DNA from: Sphingomonadales bacterium
GTDB lineage: Bacteria > Pseudomonadota > Alphaproteobacteria > Sphingomonadales > Sphingomonadaceae
Reading direction: 5' to 3'
Length of the DNA stretch: 64,000 nucleotides
NCBI GenBank assembly: GCA_013297725.1
Contig: JAAFIB010000003.1
Location: 36,047-100,046 of the forward strand
Position numbers and translations under genes: made by a program. Numbering within the stretch: the stretch's first letter is position 1; each line of letters begins with the position of its first letter. Positions 1-8,968 of this stretch are shown here, piece after piece. The notes under the pieces were generated by a model. The model did not search any database, had not been told where the DNA came from, and saw only the letters and a list, made by a program, of their open reading frames with translations.

Positions 1-2
1 TT

Positions 3-416
3 GAAGCAGAGGTTAGTGCACAGCTTGGCAGCATTGGTGGCTTTGATATCGTCGTTGATGGCGTCGCTGATTATGTGCGCACCAATATTCGCAACGTGGG
101 GCCAGCGCCGCGGATTCCGCCCCTTCGCCTGCTGGGTGGACTAGAGCTGCAAAGCGATCACCTGCAACTGCGCGGCGAAGTTGAATATAGCGATGCCCAG
201 AACCGTGTTGCCAGCTTTGAAACAACCACCGACAGCTTCACGATGGTAAATGCCGAACTGATATGGCGACCATTTGGACGCCAGCGGAATATCAGCCTGA
301 TTGCAGCTGCAAACAACATCTTTGATGTCGATGCACGCCGCGCAGCTTCGTTCACTAAGGATTTTGTGCCGCTAGCGGGCCGAGATTTCCGCCTGACTGC
401 ACGGTTCAGTTTCTAG
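3..416 (+). CDS. TonB-dependent receptor, C-terminal fragment (cut by window start)
   Basis: The reading frame is open from base 3 with no start codon, so only the last 137 or so residues are in the window. The strand pattern is that of an outer-membrane beta barrel: alternating hydrophobic and polar residues, an 'AAANNIFD' turn typical of the NIFD motif near the end of these receptors, and a final strand 'FRLTARFSF' ending in Phe, the usual outer-membrane insertion signal. The family takes up iron chelates, cobalamin or other ligands using TonB energy. The ligand cannot be told from this part. An ATG at 75 is internal and is not the start. Confidence 0.85.
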   Translation, partial: EAEVSAQLGSIGGFDIVVDGVADYVRTNIRNVGPAPRIPPLRLLGGLELQSDHLQLRGEVEYSDAQNRVASFETTTDSFTMVNAELIWRPFGRQRNISLIAAANNIFDVDARRAASFTKDFVPLAGRDFRLTARFSF

Positions 417-438
417 GCCGTGAACCGGCTCATCTGGT

Positions 439-469
439 GTTCAGCATCCTATCGATAGGATCGCTGAAC
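439..469. promoter_or_regulatory. 31-bp near-perfect palindrome between receptor and entericidin gene
   Basis: The arms (439-453 and 454-469) pair over 15 bases with one unpaired C at 462, and the centre is ATCGAT. It begins 23 bases after the receptor stop and ends 19 bases before the small lipoprotein start. There is no T run on either side, so it is not a classic rho-independent terminator. It could be a terminator of another kind, a 5'-leader hairpin or a protein-binding site. The structure is seen directly; its role is unknown. Confidence 0.55.
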
Positions 470-488
470 ATTGAATAAGGATAAAGTC

Positions 489-611
489 ATGCGCAAAGTC
501 ATTGCCGCCACCCTAATCGCTGCATCATTGATGCTATCTGCCTGTAATACCGTCAAAGGCCTTGGCCGAGATATCGAATCGGTCGGTGAAGCAGGCGATA
601 AAGCGATTTAG
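489..611 (+). CDS. Entericidin A/B family small lipoprotein
   Basis: This 40-residue protein begins MRKVIAATLIAASLMLSAC. A lipobox (LSAC) puts the lipidated Cys at residue 19, and the mature part 'NTVKGLGRDIESVGEAGD' matches the entericidin pattern of a short amphipathic, glycine-rich stretch after the Cys. Entericidins are small envelope lipoproteins described as an antidote/toxin pair in enteric bacteria; in alphaproteobacteria they are common single genes of unclear role. A purine-rich AAGGATAAAG lies just upstream. The stop codon (609-611) overlaps the tatC stop on the other strand (608-610), so the two genes converge with no spacer. Confidence 0.85.
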   Translation: MRKVIAATLIAASLMLSACNTVKGLGRDIESVGEAGDKAI

Positions 612-1384
612 GCTGCTTCTGTATCGGCGGTTGTTTCTTCCGCCTTTTTGTTACGCCGCTTTTGCGTGAACCAAATCGCGATAATGGCGAATTCGTATAA
701 CAGGCAGAGCGGGATCGCGAGCATCAGCTGCGAAATCACATCAGGCGGAGTTAGCACTGCCGCAATCGCAAAAGCTCCGACGATCGCATAACGTCTCCCG
801 GCGATAAGCTGGTCGCGAGACACAATTCCTGCCCGCTCCAAAAGCATCAGCAGCACCGGCAGCTGAAACGCTACGCCGAAACCGAAAATGAATGTCGTCG
901 CAAAGCTAAGGTAATTGCCAACGCCGGGCAGTGCCTCTTGCGTCATACCGCCGACATTACCCTCAAAACCAAGCAAGAATTTCAGCGCCACAGGCATAGC
1001 ACCAAAATACGCAAGCGATGCGCCAAGGGTGAACAGTACCGGGGTCATCAATAGAAACGGTAAGAAGGCTCTCTTCTCATTTTTGTACAAGCCCGGGGCA
1101 ATAAAGCGGTACATCTGTGTCGCAAACACTGGAAAACTCACCATCATTGCTGCGAACAAACCGACTTTAACCTGTACAAAAAACGCTTCAAAGACATCGG
1201 TATAGATCAGTTTATCTTGCCCCACATTTTTCAGAGGCTGGACCAACCAGCCATAGATTGGGGAGGCAAAATAGAAACAGACGCCGAACGAGATCGCCAG
1301 CGCCAAAACGCACCACAACAGCCGGTTTCTGAACTCGATCAGATGGTCGAGCAACGGCATCTTGCTGTCGTCGATATCGCTCAT
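608..1384 (-). CDS. tatC: Twin-arginine translocase subunit TatC
   Basis: TatC is the inner-membrane receptor that binds twin-arginine signal peptides and recruits TatA to export folded proteins. The 258-residue protein has the six-helix layout and usual length, with the conserved cytoplasmic N-terminal motif 'MPLLDHLIEFRNRLL' at residues 9-23, including the family Glu at 17. Its start overlaps the tatB stop by 4 bases (ATGA), so it is likely translationally coupled. It is last in a minus-strand chain tatA-tatB-tatC that follows nagZ-scpA-scpB. Likely local substrates include the DUF1501 protein near 53.2 kb. Confidence 0.97.
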   Translation of the reverse strand: MSDIDDSKMPLLDHLIEFRNRLLWCVLALAISFGVCFYFASPIYGWLVQPLKNVGQDKLIYTDVFEAFFVQVKVGLFAAMMVSFPVFATQMYRFIAPGLYKNEKRAFLPFLLMTPVLFTLGASLAYFGAMPVALKFLLGFEGNVGGMTQEALPGVGNYLSFATTFIFGFGVAFQLPVLLMLLERAGIVSRDQLIAGRRYAIVGAFAIAAVLTPPDVISQLMLAIPLCLLYEFAIIAIWFTQKRRNKKAEETTADTEAA

Positions 1385-1725
1385 ACCGGCTTATCCGCTT
1401 TTGGTTTACGCGGCTTTGTTGGTTTGGGTGTTTTTTCGGGCGCTGGAAGCTCCGTCATCACCGGTACCGGTTCCGCCTCATACTTTTCCGGCGGATGATC
1501 GCGCATGATGCGTTCGTTTTCCGCAGCCCATTTCTTTTCCAGATCGGCCAGTTCAGATTCGCGCACCATTTCGTCAAACCCGCTGCGAAATTGCGCCGCG
1601 ACGCTGCGTGCTTTACCGATCCAATTGCCAACATAGCGCAACACGCGCGGCAAATCCTTTGGCCCGATGACCAAAAGCGCAATGAGCGCGACAAGCAACA
1701 GCTCGCTGGAAGCGATATCAAACAT
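1381..1725 (-). CDS. tatB: Sec-independent translocase subunit TatB
   Basis: TatB pairs with TatC to form the signal-peptide receptor complex. The 114-residue protein has one N-terminal membrane helix (about residues 6-21), then 'GPKDLPRVLRYVGNW', the Gly-Pro hinge typical of TatB, a long charged amphipathic helix, and a Lys/Pro-rich tail that looks disordered. The length fits alphaproteobacterial TatB and is longer than TatA next door. It lies 20 bases after tatA and overlaps tatC by 4 bases. Confidence 0.95.
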   Translation of the reverse strand: MFDIASSELLLVALIALLVIGPKDLPRVLRYVGNWIGKARSVAAQFRSGFDEMVRESELADLEKKWAAENERIMRDHPPEKYEAEPVPVMTELPAPEKTPKPTKPRKPKADKPV

Positions 1726-1745
1726 GGTTCAGACCCTGAACGGGA

Positions 1746-1973
1746 TTATTTCTGTTTTTCGCTGGTCGTTTCCGCGTCGATAACTGTTGGCGCAGGGCCT
1801 TCAATTCGGGATGGCGGCGCTTTTGCATCAGCTTCCTCTTCGCTCATTCCTTTTTTGAACTCTTTAATGCCCTTTGCGACATCGCCCATCATGCCGGAAA
1901 ACCGACCGCGGCCGAACAGCAACATCACGATGACGCCGACTACGATCCAATGCCAGATGCTAGTACCACCCAT
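1746..1973 (-). CDS. tatA: Sec-independent translocase subunit TatA
   Basis: TatA oligomers form the transient passage for folded Tat substrates. The 75-residue protein has an N-terminal membrane helix (about residues 7-20), the '[13 protein letters not shown]' hinge, then an amphipathic helix '[16 protein letters not shown]'. This is the short TatA/E form, distinct from TatB. It is first of the tat genes, 52 bases after scpB, so it may use the upstream scp transcript or its own promoter; no clear promoter was found. Confidence 0.95.
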   Translation of the reverse strand: MGGTSIWHWIVVGVIVMLLFGRGRFSGMMGDVAKGIKEFKKGMSEEEADAKAPPSRIEGPAPTVIDAETTSEKQK

Positions 1974-2025
1974 TTCAATCTCCTAAGCAAAGGGCGCACG
2001 CCCCGTTGCAATTCATTACTCTAAT

Positions 2026-2646
2026 CTAGGCGTTCGGATCGGATATTTCCAGCGCGCTTTCGTTATTCTGCGTATCTTCCTCTTCTGCCTCGTTCATTCC
2101 TTCGAACGCAAGGTCAACAGGATCAAGCAATCCGGCGGCTTTCAGGTCAGCTAGGCCCGGCAAATCGCGGCGGTTTGTGAGACCAAAATGCGCCAAAAAC
2201 TCGGCAGTAGTCGCATAGATCAACGGCCGACCCGGCACTTCCCTTCGTCCCGCCGGACGAACCCAGCCCGCCTCCATCAGTACATCCAGCGTGCCTTTGG
2301 AAATCTGCACCCCTCGAATCGCCTCTATCTCGGCGCGACTGACAGGTTCGTGATACGCGATGATCGCTAGCGTTTCGACCGCCGCACGCGATAGTTTGCG
2401 ACTTTCTTCACGTTCCCGCCGCAGCAAATGCGCCAAATCAGCAGCGGTTTGAAAATGCCAGGTCTTGCCGCGCTGCACCAGTTCGATGCCGTGGCCGCTA
2501 TACTGTTCCTCAAGCCGCTTTAGCGCATCGGGCACATCAATAGCATCGCCGACATAACCGCGAATTTGTTCAACGGTCATCGGTGTTTCTGCGGCAAACA
2601 AGGTCGCCTCAACCGAACGCATACCGATATCATATTCGATCATCAT
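2026..2646 (-). CDS. scpB: Segregation and condensation protein ScpB
   Basis: ScpB is the winged-helix partner of ScpA in the Smc-ScpAB condensin complex that compacts and separates chromosomes. The 206-residue protein contains the family core 'AIIAYHEPVSRAEIEAIRGV' near residues 93-112, followed by the second winged helix and an acidic C-terminal tail. Its start overlaps the end of scpA by 4 bases, fitting coupled synthesis. Several Met codons lie near the start (residues 1, 2 and 9); the first is chosen because it gives the ATGA overlap. Confidence 0.95.
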   Translation of the reverse strand: MMIEYDIGMRSVEATLFAAETPMTVEQIRGYVGDAIDVPDALKRLEEQYSGHGIELVQRGKTWHFQTAADLAHLLRREREESRKLSRAAVETLAIIAYHEPVSRAEIEAIRGVQISKGTLDVLMEAGWVRPAGRREVPGRPLIYATTAEFLAHFGLTNRRDLPGLADLKAAGLLDPVDLAFEGMNEAEEEDTQNNESALEISDPNA

Positions 2647-3434
2647 GCCCCAATTCCCACTTTGGCCCTTAACATCAACGGTTCGAATGTGCCGTCCTGT
2701 TGCAAATCAATTGTCCCACGCTTGGCCAATTCCAGCACAGCTGCAAAGCTTGAGGCCAATGCCGATTTTCGTAAACCCGGAATAGTTTCGGGCGGCAAGA
2801 ACGATTCCAGCTGGGTCCAGCTAATCGCATGACCAACCATTTTGGAAACCCGCTCCAGCGCTTCCTCCAGCGTCATGACGGCACGCCGCTTCACCACATG
2901 CAGCACCGGTTCGTTACGCGCATGCAGCTGCGCATAGGCGGTAATCAGTTCAAAATAGCTGCAATCCCAAATGTTTTTGCGAACGACACGCAGTCCTTCG
3001 GGTGTGCCGCGTAGAAATATGTCGCGGCCAATCCGGTCACGCGCCATTAACCGCGCCCCGCTTTCACGCATAGCATTCAGCCGTTCGAGCCGCAATTGCA
3101 GGCGCAACGCGAGCTCCTCTGGCGAGGGATCAATGTTTGGATCCTTGGGCAGCAGCAACGCGGACTTCAAATACGTTAGCCACGCCGCCATCACCAGATA
3201 ATCTGCCGCCAACTCCAACTTCAGCGCGCGGGCATTTTCAATGAAAACCAGATATTGATCGACCAGTTGCAAAATCGAGATAGCCCGCAAATCCACCTTT
3301 TGATTGCGCGCCAGCGTCAGCAATAGATCGAGCGGACCTTCCCAGCCGTCGATGTCGATTTTCAACGTTTCGCCGTCATCCTCGACTGTGGCTGGAACGT
3401 CATCTTCAAGGAACAGATCGTCAATTTCGCTCAT
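2643..3434 (-). CDS. scpA: Segregation and condensation protein ScpA
   Basis: ScpA is the kleisin that bridges Smc heads and binds ScpB. The 263-residue protein has the N-terminal family signature 'WEGPLDLLLTLARNQKVDL' around residues 31-49, then helical regions, and a C-terminal winged-helix segment. Both ends overlap neighbours by 4 bases (nagZ upstream, scpB downstream), so nagZ, scpA and scpB form a tight translational unit. The smc gene itself is not in this window. Confidence 0.96.
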   Translation of the reverse strand: MSEIDDLFLEDDVPATVEDDGETLKIDIDGWEGPLDLLLTLARNQKVDLRAISILQLVDQYLVFIENARALKLELAADYLVMAAWLTYLKSALLLPKDPNIDPSPEELALRLQLRLERLNAMRESGARLMARDRIGRDIFLRGTPEGLRVVRKNIWDCSYFELITAYAQLHARNEPVLHVVKRRAVMTLEEALERVSKMVGHAISWTQLESFLPPETIPGLRKSALASSFAAVLELAKRGTIDLQQDGTFEPLMLRAKVGIGA

Positions 3435-4483
3435 GCCGCACCTGTTGCACCCATGGTCAGTTTTTGATCCGCGCTTGCCATCGCCAACAGTTGATCCCGT
3501 TTCGCGATAAGCGCGCTAAGGCGCTCCTCGGCAAACTCGACCGGCCGGATCGTGGCCATGGCTTGGTCCAGCCGCTGCCGCGCTCGCGCGGTAATATCCG
3601 GCAGGCGGTCGACTATCGTAACCATCTCGTCAAAGCGGCCCCAGCAATTCAGCGCAAGATCGCACCCGGCAGCAACGCATTCCACCGCACGGCTTGGAAC
3701 GTCGCCTGACAAAGCCTGCATGTCGAGATCGTCGCTCATCAACAGTCCGTCAAAACCGATATTGCCGCGAATGACGTCATCGATAATGATCGGTGACATC
3801 GTGGAGGGCCGGTCGCGATCATACGCTTCGTACACAATGTGGCTCGTCATCCCCATTGGTGCCCAGTTGAGTGTACGAAACGGGCTGAGATCCTGTTCTA
3901 GTTCTTGTTTAGAGATACTTACCGTCGGTAATTCATGATGACTGTCAACAATTGCCCGGCCATGCCCCGGCATATGTTTGACAACGCCGACGACACCGCC
4001 AGCCTTTAATCCATCCAGCACGGCCCGGCCCAGAGCCGCCACGCGCACCGGATCGCTACCCATCGCACGGTCGCCAATGGCAGCATGTGTTTCTGGCACA
4101 CGGACATCCAGCAAAGGCAAGCAATCAACGGTGATACCGACCTCTGACAATGTCAGCGCAATCGCCTCTGCATTGCTGCGCGCCGCCTCAATCGCGGTCA
4201 TCGCCGAGACATCATAAAGCGCGTCAAAGGCTGCGCCTGCGGGGAATTCCGGCCAGATCGGGGGCTTCATCCGCGTAACCCGCCCGCCTTCCTGATCGAT
4301 CAGGATCGCGACATCATCGCGGCCATGTAAGCTGCGTAGCTCATCGGTCAGCGCGCGGACCTGCGCGCGATCTTCGATATTGCGCTTAAACAGGATGTAC
4401 CCAGCCGGCTCACATGCACGAAACAGCGCGCGCTCATCATCGGTCAGCGTCTGCCCGCTCAATCCGAATATGACTGGTTTCAT
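3431..4483 (-). CDS. nagZ: Beta-N-acetylhexosaminidase NagZ (glycoside hydrolase family 3)
   Basis: NagZ removes N-acetylglucosamine from anhydro-muropeptides in the cytoplasm during peptidoglycan recycling. The 350-residue protein shows the family-3 signatures 'IDQEGGRV' (62-69), 'KHMPGHG' (169-175) and the catalytic loop D180-S-H182, with the nucleophile Asp at 251 in 'LLMSDDLDM'. No secretion signal is seen, as expected for a cytoplasmic enzyme. The start at 4483 has a weak GGGAAG ribosome site. A rho-independent terminator upstream (4583-4621) separates it from the argS-SPOR unit, so it probably has its own promoter in the 178-base gap. Confidence 0.95.
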   Translation of the reverse strand: MKPVIFGLSGQTLTDDERALFRACEPAGYILFKRNIEDRAQVRALTDELRSLHGRDDVAILIDQEGGRVTRMKPPIWPEFPAGAAFDALYDVSAMTAIEAARSNAEAIALTLSEVGITVDCLPLLDVRVPETHAAIGDRAMGSDPVRVAALGRAVLDGLKAGGVVGVVKHMPGHGRAIVDSHHELPTVSISKQELEQDLSPFRTLNWAPMGMTSHIVYEAYDRDRPSTMSPIIIDDVIRGNIGFDGLLMSDDLDMQALSGDVPSRAVECVAAGCDLALNCWGRFDEMVTIVDRLPDITARARQRLDQAMATIRPVEFAEERLSALIAKRDQLLAMASADQKLTMGATGAA

Positions 4484-4582
4484 GGGCTTCCCCGGCGTTC
4501 TAGATGATTATTGGCTATGCCCGTTTTAGGCGCGACACAAGGTCCAAGGCACAGAGAAACACCAAAACTGTGCATAACGCGC

Positions 4583-4621
4583 ATAAAGAAAGGCCGTGGT
4601 AAACATACGCTCACCACGGCC
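4583..4621 (-). terminator. Rho-independent terminator after the SPOR gene
   Basis: Read on the minus strand, a perfect 9-bp stem (GGCCGTGGT with ACCACGGCC, 4592-4600 and 4613-4621) with a 12-base loop is followed at once by TTTCTTTA. It begins 41 bases after the SPOR stop. It should end argS-SPOR transcripts before nagZ. Confidence 0.75.
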
Positions 4622-4661
4622 CCTGCCTCTCCCCCAAGAGGACAGTGTTATTTAACGACCC

Positions 4662-5345
4662 CTATTTAACGACGATGCAGCTTTCGCCAGCTGCTTTCAG
4701 CTTTGCGCACAATTGCTGTGCAGCGGCGCTGTTGGCGGCAACAGCCTGAAGCCGGAACACTTTGCGTCCGCCTTCGCCAGCACCCTGGGCAATGCGTTTG
4801 TTACTGCCCGAAATAGCTGCAAAGCGTTTGCCAAGCGCGCCCCAAGCCTGTTCAGCCTTTGCGGCATCACTGTACGCGCCCAATTGAACGAATGCGGAGC
4901 CTGCAGCGATTGGACCAGCCTTTGCCGCCGGTGTGCCTGCGGTTGCAGCTGCTGCGGCAGCAGCTTTCGCTTTGGCAGGATCGATCTTGGCATCAACCTT
5001 TTTGCCTTCACTCGCGGCAAAGGCAGCGTCGCCCTCGCCTTCAAAGCTTTTGCCTTCACGGTCAGTTGGCGCTTCTTTATAGCCGCCTTCAGGAGCAGCG
5101 ATCAGTTCGCCGTTACCTTGCCCACCGGCCTGATTACGCTGAAACCAGTAAATACCGCCAACAATTGCGGCAAGAAGCGCAAGGCCGCCAAGAACCAACC
5201 CTGCAACCTTTAACGGTGAGGCAGCTTCTTCATATTCATAGCCATCGGCCGTTTCCAACCAAGGCAGGCGATCCGAATCATCAAGGCCCAGCCCATCGCG
5301 GATAGGTGCATCACCATCAATTCCGTCGCGATTGGTATCTGTCAT
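4662..5345 (-). CDS. SPOR domain-containing inner-membrane protein
   Basis: SPOR domains bind glycan strands stripped of stem peptides and mark sites of cell division. The 227-residue protein has an acidic cytoplasmic N-terminus (1-45), one membrane helix (about 46-68), a long Ala/Lys-rich periplasmic linker (about 75-145) and a C-terminal SPOR domain that starts near 'GSAFVQLGAYSDAAKAEQAW' and ends 'CIVVK'. This is the FtsN-like bitopic layout, but the domain alone does not prove FtsN function. It starts 22 bases after argS with an AAGGA site, so it is probably cotranscribed with argS. Confidence 0.88.
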   Translation of the reverse strand: MTDTNRDGIDGDAPIRDGLGLDDSDRLPWLETADGYEYEEAASPLKVAGLVLGGLALLAAIVGGIYWFQRNQAGGQGNGELIAAPEGGYKEAPTDREGKSFEGEGDAAFAASEGKKVDAKIDPAKAKAAAAAAATAGTPAAKAGPIAAGSAFVQLGAYSDAAKAEQAWGALGKRFAAISGSNKRIAQGAGEGGRKVFRLQAVAANSAAAQQLCAKLKAAGESCIVVK

Positions 5346-5367
5346 GGCTTCATCCTTCTCTTTAAAC

Positions 5368-7110
5368 TCACATCTGCGTTGCGGCTTCTACCCCCATCAA
5401 GCGCAGACCGTTACGGAATATCTGCCCCAGATTGTCCGCCAAGAAAAGCCTTGCTGCGCTCAACTCCGGCGATTGTGCCAATATGAAGCGTTTGTCGGGC
5501 CTGTCATTACCTAAATTCCAATAGGCATGGAAGGCCGCAGCCAGATCGCCGAGGAAAAACGCGATGCGATGCGGTTCGCCCGCTTTCGCCGCTGCTTCCA
5601 CGATACGCGGGAAATTGGCGGCCTCACGGATCAACGCGATTTCTTCGTCGCCTAGCAATGCGATATGGTCAGGCGAAGGCTTGAAACCCTCTTCATTCTC
5701 AGCCTTACGCAACGTCGAACATATCCGCGCATGCGCGTATTGCACGTAAAATACCGGATTATCCTTTGACGCCTCGACCACTTTGGCAAAGTCAAAATCC
5801 ATTTGAGCATCGGCTTTACGCGTCAGCATGGTGAAGCGAACCACATCTTTGCCGACTTCGCCCACAACATCCGCCAACGTCACGAAATTGCCAGACCGTT
5901 TTGACATCTTCACCGGTTCACCAGCGCGCAACAGGCGAACCATCTGGACCAGCTTTACGTCGAAATCGATTTTGCCTTCGGTCAATGCAGCTACTGCGGC
6001 CTTGATCCGCTTAACAGTGCCTGCATGGTCGGCACCCCATATGTTGATTAGACGGTCGATGCCCTCAGCTTTCTGAAAATGATAGGCCATGTCAGCGCCA
6101 AAGTAAGTCCAGCTGCCGTCGCTTTTCTTGATCGGGCGATCTTGATCGTCGCCAAATTGTGTTGAGCGGAAAAGTGGTAAAGTCACTGGCTCCCAATCAG
6201 GATCGACCTCGCCCTTTGGCGCTTCCATCTGACCGTCATAAACCAGCCCGCGCGCGCGTAGGAACGCCTCGGCAGCTTCGGGCTTTTTCTCTTTTTGAAC
6301 AATTGCTTCTGACGCAAACCTATCATGATGTATGCCGAGCAAAGCCAGATCGGTTTTAATCATCTCCATCATCGCTGCAACCGCAGTTTCGCGGAACAAG
6401 GCCAACCACTCGCCCTCTGGTGCGCCAACAAAAGCATTTCTATGCGTCGCTGCAAGCTGTTGGCCGACCGGGATCAGATACTCGCCGGGATAGAGCCCTT
6501 CGGGTATCTCACCAACGTCCTCACCCAATGCTTCGCGATAGCGCAGATGCGCCGAACGGGCGAGCACATCGACCTGCCCGCCTGCATCGTTGACATAATA
6601 TTCGCGGATTACACTGTGCCCTGCAAATTCCAGCAAGCTGGCAAGCGCATCACCAACCACAGCGCCGCGACAATGGCCCATATGCATCGGCCCTGTGGGG
6701 TTGGCAGAGACATATTCGACATTGACGGTCTTACCCGTGCCAAGCTGTGAGCGGCCATAATCCGCACCAGCGCTGGCGATTTCGGACAATTCGGCAAGCC
6801 AAGCCGACGCACCCAGCCGCATGTTGATGAAACCCGGCCCGGCAATCTCAACTGACGTCACGCCGTCAATCTTGGCCAATTCAACTGACAGCAGTTCCGC
6901 CAAAGCGCGCGGGTTCATCCCCGCAGGTTTTGCCAATACCATTGCTGCATTGGTCGAAATATCGCCATGCGACGCATCCCGCGGCGGTTCGACCGCAACA
7001 TTACCGCGATCAAGCCCGGCAGCGATGCCTCCATTGGCGACCAAAGTATCAAGAGCATTATCTACATCAATGGCAAAACGGGCAAAAAGTGACACGATAT
7101 GTCCAAACAT
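5368..7110 (-). CDS. argS: Arginyl-tRNA synthetase
   Basis: ArgS charges tRNA-Arg with arginine using ATP. Class I signatures are present: the HIGH-type motif 'MHMGHCRGA' about 135 residues in and a KMSKS-type 'VKMSKRSGN' around residue 400, with the C-terminal anticodon-binding domain ending '...GLRLMGVEAATQM'. The frame is also open upstream to a GTG at 7134; the ATG at 7110 ('MFGHIVSLFARF') is chosen because family members start close to the 'ARF' segment, but no clear ribosome site supports either. The dgt gene often found next to argS in this order is not here. Confidence 0.94.
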   Translation of the reverse strand: MFGHIVSLFARFAIDVDNALDTLVANGGIAAGLDRGNVAVEPPRDASHGDISTNAAMVLAKPAGMNPRALAELLSVELAKIDGVTSVEIAGPGFINMRLGASAWLAELSEIASAGADYGRSQLGTGKTVNVEYVSANPTGPMHMGHCRGAVVGDALASLLEFAGHSVIREYYVNDAGGQVDVLARSAHLRYREALGEDVGEIPEGLYPGEYLIPVGQQLAATHRNAFVGAPEGEWLALFRETAVAAMMEMIKTDLALLGIHHDRFASEAIVQKEKKPEAAEAFLRARGLVYDGQMEAPKGEVDPDWEPVTLPLFRSTQFGDDQDRPIKKSDGSWTYFGADMAYHFQKAEGIDRLINIWGADHAGTVKRIKAAVAALTEGKIDFDVKLVQMVRLLRAGEPVKMSKRSGNFVTLADVVGEVGKDVVRFTMLTRKADAQMDFDFAKVVEASKDNPVFYVQYAHARICSTLRKAENEEGFKPSPDHIALLGDEEIALIREAANFPRIVEAAAKAGEPHRIAFFLGDLAAAFHAYWNLGNDRPDKRFILAQSPELSAARLFLADNLGQIFRNGLRLMGVEAATQM

Positions 7111-7200
7111 AAAACAACGAAAACAGACCGTCACCTAGCCGGTGATAGCCGAAAGCAAAAGAGGTGATTCGGTTATTCTAGGATGACGCCTAGACCGATA

Positions 7201-7854
7201 TCAGCGCGTGACGTTGTAGCGCAGTTGGTCCTCGGTCAGTTGAAAGCCGACGAGCAACTCAAAGCTGGCGCGTTGCAATGCGGCGCGCACTTCTGGATCG
7301 GCCATCGGGTCAAGCGCGGCATCGGCATCACCAGCCTTACGTTTACGAGTGATTTTTTCAACGATATCGGCTGGCAAACGTGCAGATGTGCCGTCAATAT
7401 AACTTGCAGCTTTGCCGGTTGCTGTGGCGCGGTCTTGCCCGGCGGCAAAGTTCAATGTCACCTGCCCGACCCGTTTGGCAACTACAGCAGTGCCGCCCTG
7501 TACCACGGATGAGAAATAAGGGACGGTGATGCTACGTGCTGCGGAACGATCCATGCGGCGCGCATGCACTTCAAAACTTGCGACAGAGTAGATTTTTTCA
7601 CCGCTGCTGTTGCACTCGGGACGTAGCTTAGTGATCGTCGCGACCACATCAACATCGCTGGCATTTTGGCTGTTTGCCGAGTTGAACAAGGTGATATCGC
7701 CTGTGCCTTCTGGAACGGCGACGGTCGGGCAACCTGTGCGCGTTGCAGTAACACCTACGCCTGAATTGATGTCGATTTGCCCGTCATTGGCGCAACCAGA
7801 GAGTGCAAGCGCCAAAAGCGAAACGGTGATGGGGGCGAATTTTTTCAACATCAT
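7201..7854 (-). CDS. Hypothetical lipoprotein, family not recognised
   Basis: The 217-residue protein starts with a lipoprotein signal, lipobox 'LALSGC' with the Cys at residue 21, so it should be anchored in the periplasm or outer membrane. The mature part has regular beta-type alternation with three further Cys residues, and ends with a polar segment '...RYNVTR'. No catalytic motif was recognised. Two adjacent ATGs follow AAGGAC; either could be the start. It is divergent from ispH and is followed by a weak hairpin (7177-7194) before argS. The gene is clear from its signal peptide and codon use; the function is unknown. Confidence 0.75.
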   Translation of the reverse strand: MMLKKFAPITVSLLALALSGCANDGQIDINSGVGVTATRTGCPTVAVPEGTGDITLFNSANSQNASDVDVVATITKLRPECNSSGEKIYSVASFEVHARRMDRSAARSITVPYFSSVVQGGTAVVAKRVGQVTLNFAAGQDRATATGKAASYIDGTSARLPADIVEKITRKRKAGDADAALDPMADPEVRAALQRASFELLVGFQLTEDQLRYNVTR

Positions 7855-7999
7855 GTCCTTATTTCATTCCCGCAGCACAATTCGCTGCAGACTGTAATTG
7901 CCAATCCTTTATCGGGCTGTTGACGTCCCTGCAACGATCTTTGCAAATGCCGCGAAAGTCCTTGGCCTTCGCGCCCGCATTAATTATGTGACATTGCTA

Positions 8000-8968
8000 A
8001 TGACTGAACCAAATCTCAATAAGCCGCCCTTGACCATATTGCTTGCTGCGCCACGCGGGTTTTGCGCTGGCGTCGATCGCGCTATTAAAATCGTGGAGCT
8101 AGCTCTCGAAAAACACGGCAGCCCGGTCTATGTACGGCATGAAATTGTGCATAACCGCTTTGTCGTAGACAGCCTGAAAGCCAAGGGCGCGATATTCGTT
8201 GAGGAACTGGACGAAGTTCCAGCAGGCGCGCCTGTTGTATTTTCCGCACACGGTGTTCCCAAGTCGGTGCCTGTTGACGCGGAAAACCGCGGGCTTGAGT
8301 ATTTTGATGCGACCTGTCCTTTGGTTTCAAAAGTTCATAGACAAGCCGAACGTCAGGTTGAGGCGAAACGGCACATCCTGTTTATCGGCCATGACAGGCA
8401 TCCAGAGGTAATCGGCACTTTCGGGCAAGTTCCGGTCGGGGCGATGACATTGATTGAAACCGTTGACGATGCACGCAACTTTGAAACAAATGAGCCAGAT
8501 AACCTCTCGTTTCTGACCCAGACTACTCTCTCTGTCGATGATACAGCCGACATTGTGACCGAACTGCAACGACGCTTCCCCTCGATTGTCGGGCCAAAGG
8601 GTGAAGATATTTGTTACGCTACATCGAACCGGCAGGAATCGGTGAAGGCGATTGCGCCAGAATGCCAGCTGGTCATTGTTATAGGGGCCCCCAATAGCTC
8701 CAATTCACTTCGCTTGGTCGAGGTTGCTGATCGTTGCGGCACACCGGCCCGGCTGGTCCAGCGCGCGCATGAAATGGATTTTGCCTGGTTAGACGGTGTG
8801 AGGACGTTGGGGATAACGGCTGGGGCCTCTGCACCAGAGGTGCTGGTTCGTGAATTCATCTCGCTAATCGCAGAGCGCTTTGATGTGACTGAACGGCAAA
8901 CTGTAACAGCCGAAGAAAGCATCATATTCAAGCTTCCCCGCGGGCTGGAAGCAGCCAAAGCGGCCTGA
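8000..8968 (+). CDS. ispH: 4-hydroxy-3-methylbut-2-enyl diphosphate reductase IspH
   Basis: IspH makes IPP and DMAPP in the last step of the MEP isoprenoid pathway with a [4Fe-4S] cluster. The three cluster cysteines are in their usual contexts: '[10 protein letters not shown]', '[11 protein letters not shown]' and 'ICYATSNRQ'. The start is set at the ATG at 8000 ('[15 protein letters not shown]'), which gives 322 residues, close to the usual 310-320; the frame is open 34 codons further upstream without family similarity. Its stop overlaps the thrB start by one base. Confidence 0.96.
   Translation: MTEPNLNKPPLTILLAAPRGFCAGVDRAIKIVELALEKHGSPVYVRHEIVHNRFVVDSLKAKGAIFVEELDEVPAGAPVVFSAHGVPKSVPVDAENRGLEYFDATCPLVSKVHRQAERQVEAKRHILFIGHDRHPEVIGTFGQVPVGAMTLIETVDDARNFETNEPDNLSFLTQTTLSVDDTADIVTELQRRFPSIVGPKGEDICYATSNRQESVKAIAPECQLVIVIGAPNSSNSLRLVEVADRCGTPARLVQRAHEMDFAWLDGVRTLGITAGASAPEVLVREFISLIAERFDVTERQTVTAEESIIFKLPRGLEAAKAA

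Noticed and set aside
4713..5213. Plus-strand frames across the SPOR gene (up to 166 codons)
   Set aside because: They mirror the Ala/Lys-rich linker of the SPOR protein and lack ribosome sites; low-complexity coding DNA commonly leaves long antisense frames.
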